From Sphingomonadaceae bacterium (GTDB taxonomy: Bacteria > Pseudomonadota > Alphaproteobacteria > Sphingomonadales > Sphingomonadaceae), in the NCBI GenBank assembly GCA_030147805.1, contig JASBUR010000006.1, positions 124,001 to 188,000 of the forward strand: DNA of 64,000 bases, in the 5' to 3' direction. The position numbers and the translations under genes were made by a program. Below, in pieces: positions 18,189 to 26,433 of the stretch (its first letter is position 1; each line of letters opens with the position of its first letter). The notes below the pieces were generated by a model. The model searched no databases. It saw only the letters and a list, made by a program, of their open reading frames with translations, and was not told the DNA's origin.

Positions 18189-18851
18189 ATGGCGAAAGCC
18201 GTCGATAGCGCATATCGCGCCATCCGTGAGGGGATCCTCGCTGGCACCTTCGACCAGGGCTCGCACATCACCGCGCGCCAGCTCGCCGAGGCGACGGGGC
18301 TGAGCCGCACGCCGGTGCGCGAAGCGATGCGCCGGCTCGACGCCGAGGGCATGATCACGCTCATCCCCAACCGCGGCGCCTTCGTCGCGCGCTGGACCGA
18401 GAAGGAGATCGAGCAGATCTACGAGCTGCGCGTGCTGCTCGAAAGCTTCGCCGCGCAGGTCGCGGCCGAACGGATCACCGACGAGCAGCGCGCCGAGCTC
18501 CACGCGCTCGCCCGCGAAATGGGCCGGCTCGTCGAACAGCGGCCGGTCGACGTCGAGGCGATCGCCGAGGTCAACGACAAATTCCACAAGGGCGTGCTCG
18601 AGGCGTGCGGCAACCCGCGGCTGCGCGACCTGCTCGGCACGATCACCGAGGTACCGCTGCAGCTCAGCACCTTCCGCCGCTATTCGGTCGACGAGCTTCG
18701 CCGCAGCGCCTCGCAGCATGCCGAACTCGTCTCGGCGCTGATGGCGGGCGACGGCGACTGGGCGCGCAGCGTGATGAACGCGCACATCCGCTCGGCACGG
18801 CACACGCTGCTGCACTCGCCGCCATCGATGCCGCTCGCCGCGATCGAATAG
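18189..18851 (+). CDS. GntR family transcriptional regulator with FCD domain
   Basis: A 220-residue regulator: a winged helix-turn-helix in residues 1-75 (ARQLAEATGLSRTPVREAMRRLDAEG) and a C-terminal FCD ligand domain with NDKFHKG, SQHAELV and NAHIRSARH, the histidines expected to bind metal and a carboxylate effector. It is the only regulator inside the 33-kb island, so it is the first candidate for binding the repeated TTGCATNCAA elements. FadR-group regulators use short palindromes of this size. No such element lies directly in front of this gene; it is last in the receptor 2 operon, which does carry a pair. ATG follows AGGGGAG. Confidence 0.9.
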   Translation: MAKAVDSAYRAIREGILAGTFDQGSHITARQLAEATGLSRTPVREAMRRLDAEGMITLIPNRGAFVARWTEKEIEQIYELRVLLESFAAQVAAERITDEQRAELHALAREMGRLVEQRPVDVEAIAEVNDKFHKGVLEACGNPRLRDLLGTITEVPLQLSTFRRYSVDELRRSASQHAELVSALMAGDGDWARSVMNAHIRSARHTLLHSPPSMPLAAIE

Positions 18852-18861
18852 CCGCGCGCGA

Positions 18862-19833
18862 TCAGAGAATCGCGCGCACCGCCGCCACGATTCGCTCCTT
18901 GGTCGGATAGAGCTGGCGCTCGAGCGCCTGGTTGTAGGGGATGTGCACCGACGGCGTCGCGACGCGCTGGATCGGCTTGCGCAGGCTCTCGAAGCCCTCC
19001 TCGCTCACCACCGCGGCGATTTCCGATGCGACGCTGCCGACCTTGTGCGAATTGTCGGCGATGACGAGCCGCCCGGTTTTCGCCACCGACGCCAGGATCG
19101 TCTCCTTGTCCATCGGCGCGATGGTGCGCAGGTCGACGACCTCGACGTCGATGCCTTCCCTGGCGAGCAGCTCCGCCGCCGCCAGCGCCGGCAGCAGGCA
19201 CCCCGCCACCGACACGATCGTCGCGTCCGAGCCGGCGCGCTTGATGTCGGCCTTGCCGATCGGCACGAGGAAGTCGACGTCGACCGGGACTTCCTCCTTC
19301 TTCCCCCAGAGGTTGATGTCCTCGAACATGATCACCGGGTCGTCGTCGCGGATCGCCGCCTTCAGCAGCCCCTTGGCGTCGCTCGCCGTCGCCGGCGCGA
19401 CGACCTTCAGCCCGGGTATGTTCATGAACAGCGGATAGGGCCGGTCGGCGTGCTGCGCGGCGGTGCGGTTGTTGTAGAAGGTGCTGGTGCGCACCACGAT
19501 CGGCACCTTCAGCTGGCCGCCGGTCATGAAGCGCAACTTCGCCGCCTGGTTGATGATCTGGTCCGACGCCAGATAGACGAAGCTGGCGATCGTCAGGTCG
19601 ACGATGGGCCGCAAGCCCGTGAGCGCCGCACCGACGCCGACGCCGGTGAAGCTGTTCTCCGAGATCGGCACGTTGCGCAGCCGGCTATGGTCGAACTCGT
19701 CGAACAGCGACTGCGCGCCATAGACCGCGATGTCCTCGCCCATCAGGATGACGCGCTCGTCGCGCCGCATCTCCTCGCGCTGCGCCTCGACGATCGCCTG
19801 GAGGTAGGAGAGTTTCTGCGTCGAGTTACGCAT
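18862..19833 (-). CDS. 2-oxoacid/acyloin dehydrogenase E1 component, beta subunit
   Basis: A 323-residue transketolase-like beta subunit (pyrimidine-binding plus C-terminal domains) of a heterotetrameric E1. Early motifs are ILMGEDIAVYG, SENSFTGVGVGAALTGLRP and FVYLASDQIINQAAKLRFM; the C-terminal domain has VEVVDLRTIAPMDKETI. It acts with the alpha subunit encoded just upstream, transferring an acyl group to a lipoyl carrier. The ATG at 19833 overlaps the alpha stop by 8 bp. It resembles pyruvate, branched-chain and acetoin dehydrogenase subunits; which substrate is used cannot be read. It is last in the BVMO2 operon. Confidence 0.88.
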   Translation of the reverse strand: MRNSTQKLSYLQAIVEAQREEMRRDERVILMGEDIAVYGAQSLFDEFDHSRLRNVPISENSFTGVGVGAALTGLRPIVDLTIASFVYLASDQIINQAAKLRFMTGGQLKVPIVVRTSTFYNNRTAAQHADRPYPLFMNIPGLKVVAPATASDAKGLLKAAIRDDDPVIMFEDINLWGKKEEVPVDVDFLVPIGKADIKRAGSDATIVSVAGCLLPALAAAELLAREGIDVEVVDLRTIAPMDKETILASVAKTGRLVIADNSHKVGSVASEIAAVVSEEGFESLRKPIQRVATPSVHIPYNQALERQLYPTKERIVAAVRAIL

Positions 19834-20818
19834 CACCGAAAATCCCCTCGCGGGTGACCGGGAAGTTGATCGGGTTGCTGAACATATTGTCGGTCAGGTC
19901 CGACAGCTCGGGCTCGGGGCTGTCCTTGGCGAACTGCACGGCGTCCGCCATGATGCACGTGACCTCGGCCTCGATCGCCTCGACCTCGGCCGCCAGCCCG
20001 CCAGCGACCAGCCTGGCGCGGTAGAGCGTGATCGGATCGCGCTCGTTGCGGTGGAAGGCGATCTCCTCGTCGCTGCGATAGCGGATCGGGATCGCCAGCC
20101 GGTTCGAGTGCTCGTCGAAGCGGTAGGTCTTGGCCTCGATGAGGGTCGGCCCCTCGCCGGCGCGGGCGCGGTCGACCGCCGCCTGCGTGACCTCGTAGAC
20201 TGCGTCGGCGTCCTGGCCGTCGACGATGACGCCCGGAATGCCATAGCCGTCGGCGCGCCGCGCGATGTCGGGCTGGCCGTGCGACGCGGCGACCGACGTC
20301 GTCACCGCATAGCCGTTGTTCTCGCAGAAATAGATCACCGGCAGCTTCCAGATCGCCGCCATGTTGATGCTCTCGCCGAACGTCCCCTGGTTGGCGGCGC
20401 CGTCGCCGAAGAAGCACAAGCTGACCTGGTCGCTCTTGCGCACCTGGATGCTGAGGCCCGCGCCGGTGGCCAGCGGAAAGCCGCCGCCGACGATCGCCGA
20501 TTCGCAGATCAGGCCGAGGCTGGTGTCGGTCAGGTGCATCGAGCCGCCGAGGCCCTTGCAGATGCCCGTCCGCTTGCCGAAGATCTCGGCCATCAGCGGG
20601 TTGATCGCGGCGCCTTTGCCGATCGGATGGCCGTGCGAGCGGTGCGTGCCGGTGACATAATCGTCGTCGCGCAGCGCCATGCAGGCGCCGACGATCGCGC
20701 CTTCCTGGCCGATGCTCAGATGCCCGACGGGATAATGGGCGACGATCGCCTCCTCGAAGCGGCGGATGCGCAGCATCCGCGAATAGAGTTCGAGCTGCTG
20801 GCTGCGGTCGAGCGACAT
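19826..20818 (-). CDS. 2-oxoacid/acyloin dehydrogenase E1 component, alpha subunit
   Basis: A 330-residue ThDP-binding alpha subunit. The ThDP/Mg motif starts at GDGAANQG (138-145) and ends at ENN (166-168). The phosphorylation-loop region with HRSHGHPIGKG and GKGLGGSMHLTD-like residues is intact. It pairs with the following beta gene. Overall layout is closest to acetoin dehydrogenase AcoA and pyruvate dehydrogenase PdhA. The ATG at 20818 overlaps the lipoyl-protein stop by one base. No E2 acyltransferase or E3 gene lies nearby, so the complex must borrow these or work without them. Confidence 0.88.
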   Translation of the reverse strand: MSLDRSQQLELYSRMLRIRRFEEAIVAHYPVGHLSIGQEGAIVGACMALRDDDYVTGTHRSHGHPIGKGAAINPLMAEIFGKRTGICKGLGGSMHLTDTSLGLICESAIVGGGFPLATGAGLSIQVRKSDQVSLCFFGDGAANQGTFGESINMAAIWKLPVIYFCENNGYAVTTSVAASHGQPDIARRADGYGIPGVIVDGQDADAVYEVTQAAVDRARAGEGPTLIEAKTYRFDEHSNRLAIPIRYRSDEEIAFHRNERDPITLYRARLVAGGLAAEVEAIEAEVTCIMADAVQFAKDSPEPELSDLTDNMFSNPINFPVTREGIFGDA

Positions 20819-21057
20819 CAATCCTCCTCGATCGTCGCGATCGCCACCCCGACCTCGACCTCGTCGTCGACCTGCGCCAGGATTTCCGACAGCGTGCCGC
20901 TCGCCGGTGCCTCGACTTCGACGGTCGACTTGGCGGTCTCGATCTCGACGATCGCCTCGCCCCTTTCGACGCGGTCGCCGACCGCCTTCAGCCAGTTGAC
21001 GATCGTCGCCTCGGTCACGCCCATCCCGACATTGGGAATATCAACGCTGACGGCCAT
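20818..21057 (-). CDS. Stand-alone lipoyl-domain protein
   Basis: Only 79 residues long, this is a single biotinyl/lipoyl domain. Lys43 in IEIETAKSTVEVEA-type context is the expected lipoylation site, with TAK in place of the common TDK. Nothing follows the domain: no peripheral-subunit-binding or acyltransferase domain as in E2 proteins. It is coupled by a one-base overlap to E1alpha and lies 13 bp after the NTF2-like gene, so it should act as a free acyl carrier or redox shuttle for this E1. Biotinylation instead of lipoylation is less likely because the motif is not AMKM. Confidence 0.87.
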   Translation of the reverse strand: MAVSVDIPNVGMGVTEATIVNWLKAVGDRVERGEAIVEIETAKSTVEVEAPASGTLSEILAQVDDEVEVGVAIATIEED

Positions 21058-21070
21058 TCGTTCAGTCTCC

Positions 21071-21466
21071 TCAGGAGCGGTAGGTGAAGTCCGCCGGGTT
21101 GAAGTACATCCAGTAGCGGCGGATCAGCCCGTCATCGCCGAACTCGAAGTTCGAGCAGCCGGGCGCGAGCACCGGCTCGCCGTTGAAGCTGCCGCGGATC
21201 GTCCAGCCGATGCAGGCGAGCGGCGGGTCGATGATCAGCCGGTCGAAGGTGCGGTGGTAATCGGCGAGCGCGCCGAACGCCCGCTTCTCCAGCTCGCGCT
21301 CGGCGTCGCGGTTGGGAAAATGCACGCCGTTGCGCCACCCTTCGACCTGCGGCGACATCAGCCGGTCGATCCCGGCGCTGATCGCCTCGACGCTCGTCGT
21401 CGGCCGCGAATTCTCGATCGCGTTGAGTTGATGCAGCGCGCGCTCGATCTGCTCCCGGGTCACCAT
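21071..21466 (-). CDS. NTF2/SnoaL-like protein (first copy)
   Basis: A 131-residue protein of the NTF2-like cone fold: an N-terminal helix, a FPNRDAERE loop, then strands with WTIRGSFNGEPV, SNFEF and IRRYWMYFNPADF. The family includes isomerases, cyclases, dehydratases and lactone or epoxide hydrolases, but catalytic residues vary and no function can be fixed. It sits 12 bp after BVMO2 and before the lipoyl protein. A role on the BVMO product (ester or lactone) or on its ketone substrate is plausible. A good Shine-Dalgarno (GGAGAG) precedes ATG 21466. Confidence 0.7.
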   Translation of the reverse strand: MVTREQIERALHQLNAIENSRPTTSVEAISAGIDRLMSPQVEGWRNGVHFPNRDAERELEKRAFGALADYHRTFDRLIIDPPLACIGWTIRGSFNGEPVLAPGCSNFEFGDDGLIRRYWMYFNPADFTYRS

Positions 21467-21478
21467 CAGTCGCTCTCC

Positions 21479-22966
21479 TCAGCGCGTCTCGAAATCGGCC
21501 AGCTTGGGCGCCGCCATTTCCTGGGCGAAGCGCTCGAACGAGAAGGTCCACGACGCCGGCACGCCATTCTTGTCGAGGTACCAGCTGGCGCAGCCGGTGA
21601 CCCACACGGTCTTCTTCGCCGCTTCGCGGCGCTCGGCCTCGAAGCGCTGTAGCGCCTCGCGGCTGGCGCTCACCTCGCGATAATCGCCGCGGCGCAGCCC
21701 GTCGATCAGCTGCATCAGATAGTTGGTCTGCCGTTCGGCGACCTCGACCAGCGAGAAATTGCCGACCGGGCTGTTCGGGCCGTTGAGCAGGAAGAAGTTG
21801 GGGAAGTCGGGTACCGTCACCGACAGATAGGCCTTGGGGCCGTCGTCCCAGACGTCGTCGAGATCGACGCCGCCGCGCCCCAGCACCTTGGCGGGCCGGA
21901 TGAAGCGGTCGACCTGGAAGCCGGTGGCGAGCACGAGGACGTCGAGCTCGTGCAGCGCCCCGTCGGCGGTTCGCACCCCCTGCGGCTCGATCCGCTCGAT
22001 CGGCGCGGTGACCAGCTCGGCGTTGGGCTGCTGGATCGCCGCGTAGAAATCGTCCGAGATCACCAGCCGCTTGCACGCCGGCCGGTAATCGGGGGTCAGC
22101 CGCCGCCGCAGGTCCGGATCGCGTACCGTGGCGAGATGCTCGCGGCACATCCGGTCGATCTCGGCGAGTTCGGGCGAGTCGACGTCGATGACCGCCGCCG
22201 CATAGCCTTCGAGCGTCTTGGCGCGAAGCTCCTGCACCAGCGCTTCGAGCGCGGCGGGATCGGCGCGGAATCGTTCGCGCTCCGCCTCGCTGTACGGCGT
22301 GTTCGGACGCGGGATCACCCATTGCGCGGTGCGCTGGAACAGCTGGAAGCGTTCGGCGCGCGGCACCAGCGCGGTGGCGAGCTGCGCCGCGGTCGAACCG
22401 ACACCGATGACGCCGATGCGTCGCCCGTCGAGCGCGACCGCATGGTCCCAGCGCGTCGAATGGAAGCTCGCGCCGGCGAAGCTCTCGATGCCCGCGAAGT
22501 GCGGAATATTGGGGTGGTGCAGCACGCCGGTCGCCGCGATCACCACGTCGAAGCTGTCCCGATGCCCGGCCGCCGTGTCGAGCTGCCAGCGCTCGCCGTC
22601 GTAGGCGAGCCGGACGACCTCCTCACCGAAGCGGATGAGCGGCAGGACGCCATGGTCGCGCGCCGCGCGCTCGAAATAGGCGCGGATCTCGGGCCCCCGG
22701 GCCATGAGCCGGTCCCACTCGGGATTGCGCGCGAAGGAATAGGTGTACCAGTGCGCGGCGACGTCGCAGGTCAGACCGGGATAGTCGTTCTCGCGCCAGG
22801 TCCCGCCGACGCGGTCGCCCTTTTCGAAGACGACGCAGTCGATGCCGCGCTCGCGCAGCTTGATGGCGGCGAGCACGCCGGCCATGCCGGCCCCGATGAC
22901 CGCGGCGCGCAGCGGGCGGACGGCTGCGGTCGCGCCAGCATCGTCAATCTGCGAAATCGCGTCCAA
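21479..22966 (-). CDS. Flavin-containing monooxygenase, BVMO-like (second copy)
   Basis: A 495-residue class B flavoprotein. The FAD motif GAGMAG is at 25-30, the BVMO-type fingerprint FAGASFHSTRWD at 163-174, and the NADPH motif GVGSTAAQ near 188. It lacks the N-terminal extension of the first BVMO and is about 100 residues shorter, so the two probably act on different carbonyls. The start is TTG at 22966 with GGAGG 5 bp upstream; the next in-frame ATG falls inside the FAD motif. It is the first gene of the operon NTF2-lipoyl-E1alpha-E1beta and is preceded by two shared operator elements. Confidence 0.88.
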   Translation of the reverse strand: MDAISQIDDAGATAAVRPLRAAVIGAGMAGVLAAIKLRERGIDCVVFEKGDRVGGTWRENDYPGLTCDVAAHWYTYSFARNPEWDRLMARGPEIRAYFERAARDHGVLPLIRFGEEVVRLAYDGERWQLDTAAGHRDSFDVVIAATGVLHHPNIPHFAGIESFAGASFHSTRWDHAVALDGRRIGVIGVGSTAAQLATALVPRAERFQLFQRTAQWVIPRPNTPYSEAERERFRADPAALEALVQELRAKTLEGYAAAVIDVDSPELAEIDRMCREHLATVRDPDLRRRLTPDYRPACKRLVISDDFYAAIQQPNAELVTAPIERIEPQGVRTADGALHELDVLVLATGFQVDRFIRPAKVLGRGGVDLDDVWDDGPKAYLSVTVPDFPNFFLLNGPNSPVGNFSLVEVAERQTNYLMQLIDGLRRGDYREVSASREALQRFEAERREAAKKTVWVTGCASWYLDKNGVPASWTFSFERFAQEMAAPKLADFETR

Positions 22967-23032
22967 CTGGCCTCCCTAACGCGCTTTACGGCGATATGCC
23001 CGACCTAGACGATATCGCCGGACGGCGCAACA

Positions 23033-23095
23033 TTGCATCCAATCTAGCGTGGCTAATCGCATTCCTCTGCCGATCTCTGCATCTTATGGATGCAA
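23033..23095. promoter_or_regulatory. Paired TTGCATNCAA elements upstream of BVMO2
   Basis: TTGCATCCAA (23033-23042, exact) and the inverse ATGGATGCAA (23086-23095, one mismatch) are 53 bp apart. They lie in the 138-bp gap before the leftward BVMO2 operon, between it and the end of the MFS gene. Both lie within 130 bp upstream of the BVMO2 start, as expected for operators of that operon. Confidence 0.55.
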
Positions 23096-23104
23096 TGATC
23101 CGGC

Positions 23105-24439
23105 CTAAGTGTCGAGCACTTCGGCGGCTCGCAGCTGCGCGCGCTTCATCCCGAGCGAGATCAGCAACGCCGCAAGACCGAGCGCCGCGACGGTGGTGGT
23201 GGCGAGCGACTTGCCGATCTCCGCCGGCCCGCCGAACACATAATCGGTCATCGCCGCGGTGGCGACCGGCGCGATGCCGAGGCCGAGGATGTTGACGACG
23301 GTCAGATAGACGGCACTCGCCTGCCCGCGCATGCGGTTCGGCGTCAGCACCTGCACCATCGCGCCCTGCAGTCCGCCAATCATGCTGCCGAGCCCCATGC
23401 CGCAGCAGAACAGCGCGACGGCGATCGCCGTGTTCGGCAGCAGATAGGCCCCCACGAAGAACGGCGCCTGCAATACCGCCACCCACAGCGCAACGCGCAC
23501 CGGCGCCTCGGGGCGCCCGGCCTTCTGGATCCGGTCGGCCCACAGGCCGCCGGTGAGCGCGCCGCCCGTTCCCAGGATCGCGAACCCCAGCCCCATCAGC
23601 AGACCGACCTCGGCGACGCTGAGCGCGTGCACGCGCATGAAATAGGTCGGCCCCCAGACCACGAAGGCATAGTTGCTGATCGCGAAGCCGGAGAAGCCGA
23701 TGAACATCAGCGCGAACAGCGCGCGATGCTCGGCGAAATAGCCCTTGAGCTCGCGCGACGACATCGGCGCGGCGCCGGCGTTGCGCCGCGGCGGGTCGCG
23801 CAGCGTCGCCTTCACCAGCAGCGCGACAAGCAGCCCGGGCAGGCCGAGCGCGATGAACAGCACCTGCCAGGGCGCCAGCGGCCCGACGATCGGCAGCGAC
23901 GGCTGCGCGCGCTCCGCCCAGGCGAGCAGCAGGCTGCCGAGATAGACCGCGAGCCCGCCGCCGATCGTCGACCCCGACGCGAAGATCGCCATGGCGAAGC
24001 TGCGCCGGTGCGGCGGAAAGCTGTCGGGGATGATCGAATAGGCGACCGGATTGACCGCCGCCTCGCCGACGCCGACGAACATCCGCCCGACGAACAATTG
24101 CCAGAAGCTGGTGGCGAGCCCGCAGGCCGCCATCGCCAGGCTCCACACCGCGACGCCGACCGCGAGCGCCGGCGGGCGCGCATGGCGATCGACCCAGCGC
24201 CCGAACGGAAAGGAGAAGAGGACGTAGCAGACGACGAAGGCCAGGCCGACGAGCGCGCCGACCTGCGTGTCGTTGAGCCCGAGATCGCGGCGAATCGGAT
24301 CGACGACGAGGCTGAGCGCCACGCGGTCGACGAACGCGAAGATATAGGCGAACATGATCAGGCCGACGGTGAAATAGGCGTAGGGCCGCGGCGGGTAGGG
24401 CTGCTCCGTCCCGATAGGCGACCGTGGCTCCGACATCAT
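23105..24439 (-). CDS. MFS transporter, Spinster-like (second copy)
   Basis: A 444-residue permease with 12 predicted membrane segments. FAFVDRVALSLVVDPIRRDLGL near the N-terminus, GRWVDRHARPP in the first cytoplasmic loop, and GVGEAAVNPVAYSIIPDSFPPHRR place it in the same Spinster-like group as the MFS protein downstream of receptor 2. It appears to be monocistronic. It shares a control region containing a perfect palindrome with the divergent ThDP enzyme. It could import the substrate or export an intermediate. An ATG at 24436 is an equally good start. Confidence 0.87.
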   Translation of the reverse strand: MMSEPRSPIGTEQPYPPRPYAYFTVGLIMFAYIFAFVDRVALSLVVDPIRRDLGLNDTQVGALVGLAFVVCYVLFSFPFGRWVDRHARPPALAVGVAVWSLAMAACGLATSFWQLFVGRMFVGVGEAAVNPVAYSIIPDSFPPHRRSFAMAIFASGSTIGGGLAVYLGSLLLAWAERAQPSLPIVGPLAPWQVLFIALGLPGLLVALLVKATLRDPPRRNAGAAPMSSRELKGYFAEHRALFALMFIGFSGFAISNYAFVVWGPTYFMRVHALSVAEVGLLMGLGFAILGTGGALTGGLWADRIQKAGRPEAPVRVALWVAVLQAPFFVGAYLLPNTAIAVALFCCGMGLGSMIGGLQGAMVQVLTPNRMRGQASAVYLTVVNILGLGIAPVATAAMTDYVFGGPAEIGKSLATTTVAALGLAALLISLGMKRAQLRAAEVLDT

Positions 24440-24489
24440 CCCCCCAACTTCTGCGGCCTGTCGCCGGCGTCAGCGCATCCATCGCCGAT

Positions 24490-24583
24490 ATGCATGCACC
24501 TGCCAAGGCGATGCGGTCTACCCTGCGTATATCTATGAGAGGGCATCATCGCCATCGCAACGAGATATTGCATGCAATATCTC
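24490..24583. promoter_or_regulatory. Operator region with a perfect 22-bp palindrome
   Basis: Bases 24562-24583 form a perfect 22-bp palindrome, 11-bp half-sites with no spacer, whose core is TTGCATGCAA (24569-24578). A weaker copy, ATGCATGCAC, lies at 24490-24499. The region is between divergent MFS (start 24439) and the ThDP enzyme (start 24669). This is the best-conserved copy of the island element and probably its highest-affinity site. Confidence 0.65.
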
Positions 24584-24668
24584 AAGCTTGCTAGCATAGG
24601 CCGTGAGACTAAGCATAGCGCTGCGCCGATGTTCGCGCGGCGACCGAAGAAGATCCCTGGGAGGTACG

Positions 24669-26399
24669 ATGACTCAAAAGCGCGCCGCGGGCGAACTGGC
24701 TGCTGCGGCCCTCGCAGGGCTTGGCGTCACCGAATTGTTCGCTCTCCACGGCAGTCATCTCGACCCGCTGTATATGGCCTGCGAGGAGTTCGGCATCCGG
24801 CTCACCGACACGCGGCACGAGGCCGCCGCCGGCCACGCCGCCGACGGCTATGCCCGGGCCTCGAACGGCAAGCTCGGCGTCTGCGCGGTGACGGCGGGAC
24901 CGGGCTTCACCAACGCGATCACCGCGATGGCCAACGCCTACCTCGACCGCATCCCGACGCTGTTCATCGCCGGCGCCGCGCCGCTGCGCGAGGCCGAGGG
25001 CAATACGCTGCAGGGCGGCTTCGATGCCGTCGCGATGGCCCGGCCGGTGACCAAATGGGCGCAGCGCGTCGGCGAGCCCGGTCGGATCGTCGAATATGTC
25101 CGCCGCGCCGGCGAGATCGCGCTCAGCGGTGCGCCCGGTCCTGTCTTCCTCGAGATCCCCATCGACGTGATGTTCTGGCCGACCGAGGAAGCGGCGCCCG
25201 ACGTGTCGAATTGGAAGCGGCCGGCGCCCCCCGCCCCGTCGGCGGATGCCGTCGCGGGCGTCATCGAGATGCTGCGGAGTGCCGAGCGGCCGGTGATCAT
25301 CGCCGGCGGCGGCGCGATGCTGACCAACTCGGGTGAGCGGCTGCGCAAGCTCGCCGAACTCACCGGAATCCCCGTCATCGGCGGGCAGAAGGCGCTCGGC
25401 GTGCTTCCCGATGATCACCCCTATTATGGCGGCGCGGCCGCGGGTCTCGCGGCGGCCGCGGGTGCGGGAAGCCCGACCGATGCCGTTCTGCTCGTCGGCG
25501 TTCGCATGGGCATGTTTCTCGGCGGCGCGATGGGCGCGATCATCCCGGCGGCGGCCAAGGTTGCCCAGATCGAATCGAATCCCGAGGAGATCGGCCGGGT
25601 GCGCATGGCCGACCTGCCGATCGTCGCCGACGCAGGCGCCACGCTCGATGCGATCCTGGCGGCAGCGGAGGGCGCGAGCTGGACCAAGCGCGAGGACTGG
25701 GCGGCGCTGCTGCGCGGCTTCCGCGCCAATGCGCGCAAGGCCTTCGCCGACGAACCGAAGAACACGCGAGCGGGCGCGATCCATCCGGGTCACGCGGTCA
25801 CCGCGGTGATGGACGCACTGCCCGAAGGCACCGCAGTCGTCGCCGACGGCGGCGAGGCGGGCAACTGGGTCGGCGATCTCGTCCGCTCCCCCGGCGCCGG
25901 CCAGCATCTGCGCTGCGGCTATCTCGGCTGCCTCGGAATCTCGCAGGGCTTCGCGATCGGTGCCGCGCGCGCCGATCCGAGCCGTCCGGTGGTCTGTTTC
26001 GCGGGCGACGGCGGCGCCGGCTTCAACGTCGCCGAGTTCGACACGATGGCGCGGCACAAGCTGCCGATCGTGACGGTCATCCTCAACAATGCCGAATGGG
26101 GCATGTCGCGCAATGCGCAGAACCTGCTCTACGGCAAGAACCGCGAGGTGATCGTCGCGCTCGAGGAGACGCATTACGAGATCGTCGCGCGCGGCTTCGG
26201 GGTCGAGGCGGTCCGCATCGATCGCTACGAGGACATCGAAGCGGCGGTGAAGGAGGCCTTTGCCTCGGGCGAGCCGCGGTGCCTCAATATCATCACCGAC
26301 CCGGCGGTGATGCATCCGCGCACCCGAATGATGGTCGGCGACACCAGCGGCAACGACGGGGTGCCGATTCCCTATTACGCCAATATCCCGAAGAAGTAG
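24669..26399 (+). CDS. ThDP-dependent lyase, benzaldehyde-lyase-like
   Basis: A 576-residue ThDP enzyme with PYR, central and PP domains. The first 120 residues align by eye with Pseudomonas benzaldehyde lyase: ALHGSHLD (25-32), TRHEAAAGHAADGYAR with catalytic Glu51, and NTLQGG with Gln115. The ThDP/Mg motif runs from GDGGAG to LNN in the last third. Such enzymes cleave or form acyloins (alpha-hydroxyketones); 2-hydroxyacyl-CoA lyase and acetolactate synthase are relatives. Ser29 occupies the place of Ala28 of benzaldehyde lyase, a change I recall as favouring 2-oxoacid decarboxylation. ATG 24669 follows GGGAGG. It would give an aldehyde for the nearby aldehyde dehydrogenase. Confidence 0.85.
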   Translation: MTQKRAAGELAAAALAGLGVTELFALHGSHLDPLYMACEEFGIRLTDTRHEAAAGHAADGYARASNGKLGVCAVTAGPGFTNAITAMANAYLDRIPTLFIAGAAPLREAEGNTLQGGFDAVAMARPVTKWAQRVGEPGRIVEYVRRAGEIALSGAPGPVFLEIPIDVMFWPTEEAAPDVSNWKRPAPPAPSADAVAGVIEMLRSAERPVIIAGGGAMLTNSGERLRKLAELTGIPVIGGQKALGVLPDDHPYYGGAAAGLAAAAGAGSPTDAVLLVGVRMGMFLGGAMGAIIPAAAKVAQIESNPEEIGRVRMADLPIVADAGATLDAILAAAEGASWTKREDWAALLRGFRANARKAFADEPKNTRAGAIHPGHAVTAVMDALPEGTAVVADGGEAGNWVGDLVRSPGAGQHLRCGYLGCLGISQGFAIGAARADPSRPVVCFAGDGGAGFNVAEFDTMARHKLPIVTVILNNAEWGMSRNAQNLLYGKNREVIVALEETHYEIVARGFGVEAVRIDRYEDIEAAVKEAFASGEPRCLNIITDPAVMHPRTRMMVGDTSGNDGVPIPYYANIPKK

Positions 26400-26409
26400 G
26401 GCACGCCCC

Positions 26410-26433
26410 GCCGCTCAGCTTCGGCTGAGCGGC
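26410..26433. terminator. Hairpin with UUCG loop between convergent genes
   Basis: A perfect 10-bp stem (26410-26419 with 26424-26433) closed by a TTCG tetraloop lies 11 bp after the ThDP-enzyme stop. It overlaps the last codons of the convergent SDR gene. There is no T-run, but a stable UUCG stem between convergent genes suits a two-way transcription stop. Confidence 0.5.

Noticed and set aside
24609-26315. Long open frame of 568 codons on the minus strand across the ThDP lyase
   Set aside because: It lies opposite a gene with complete ThDP motifs, has low-complexity composition and no recognisable domain.
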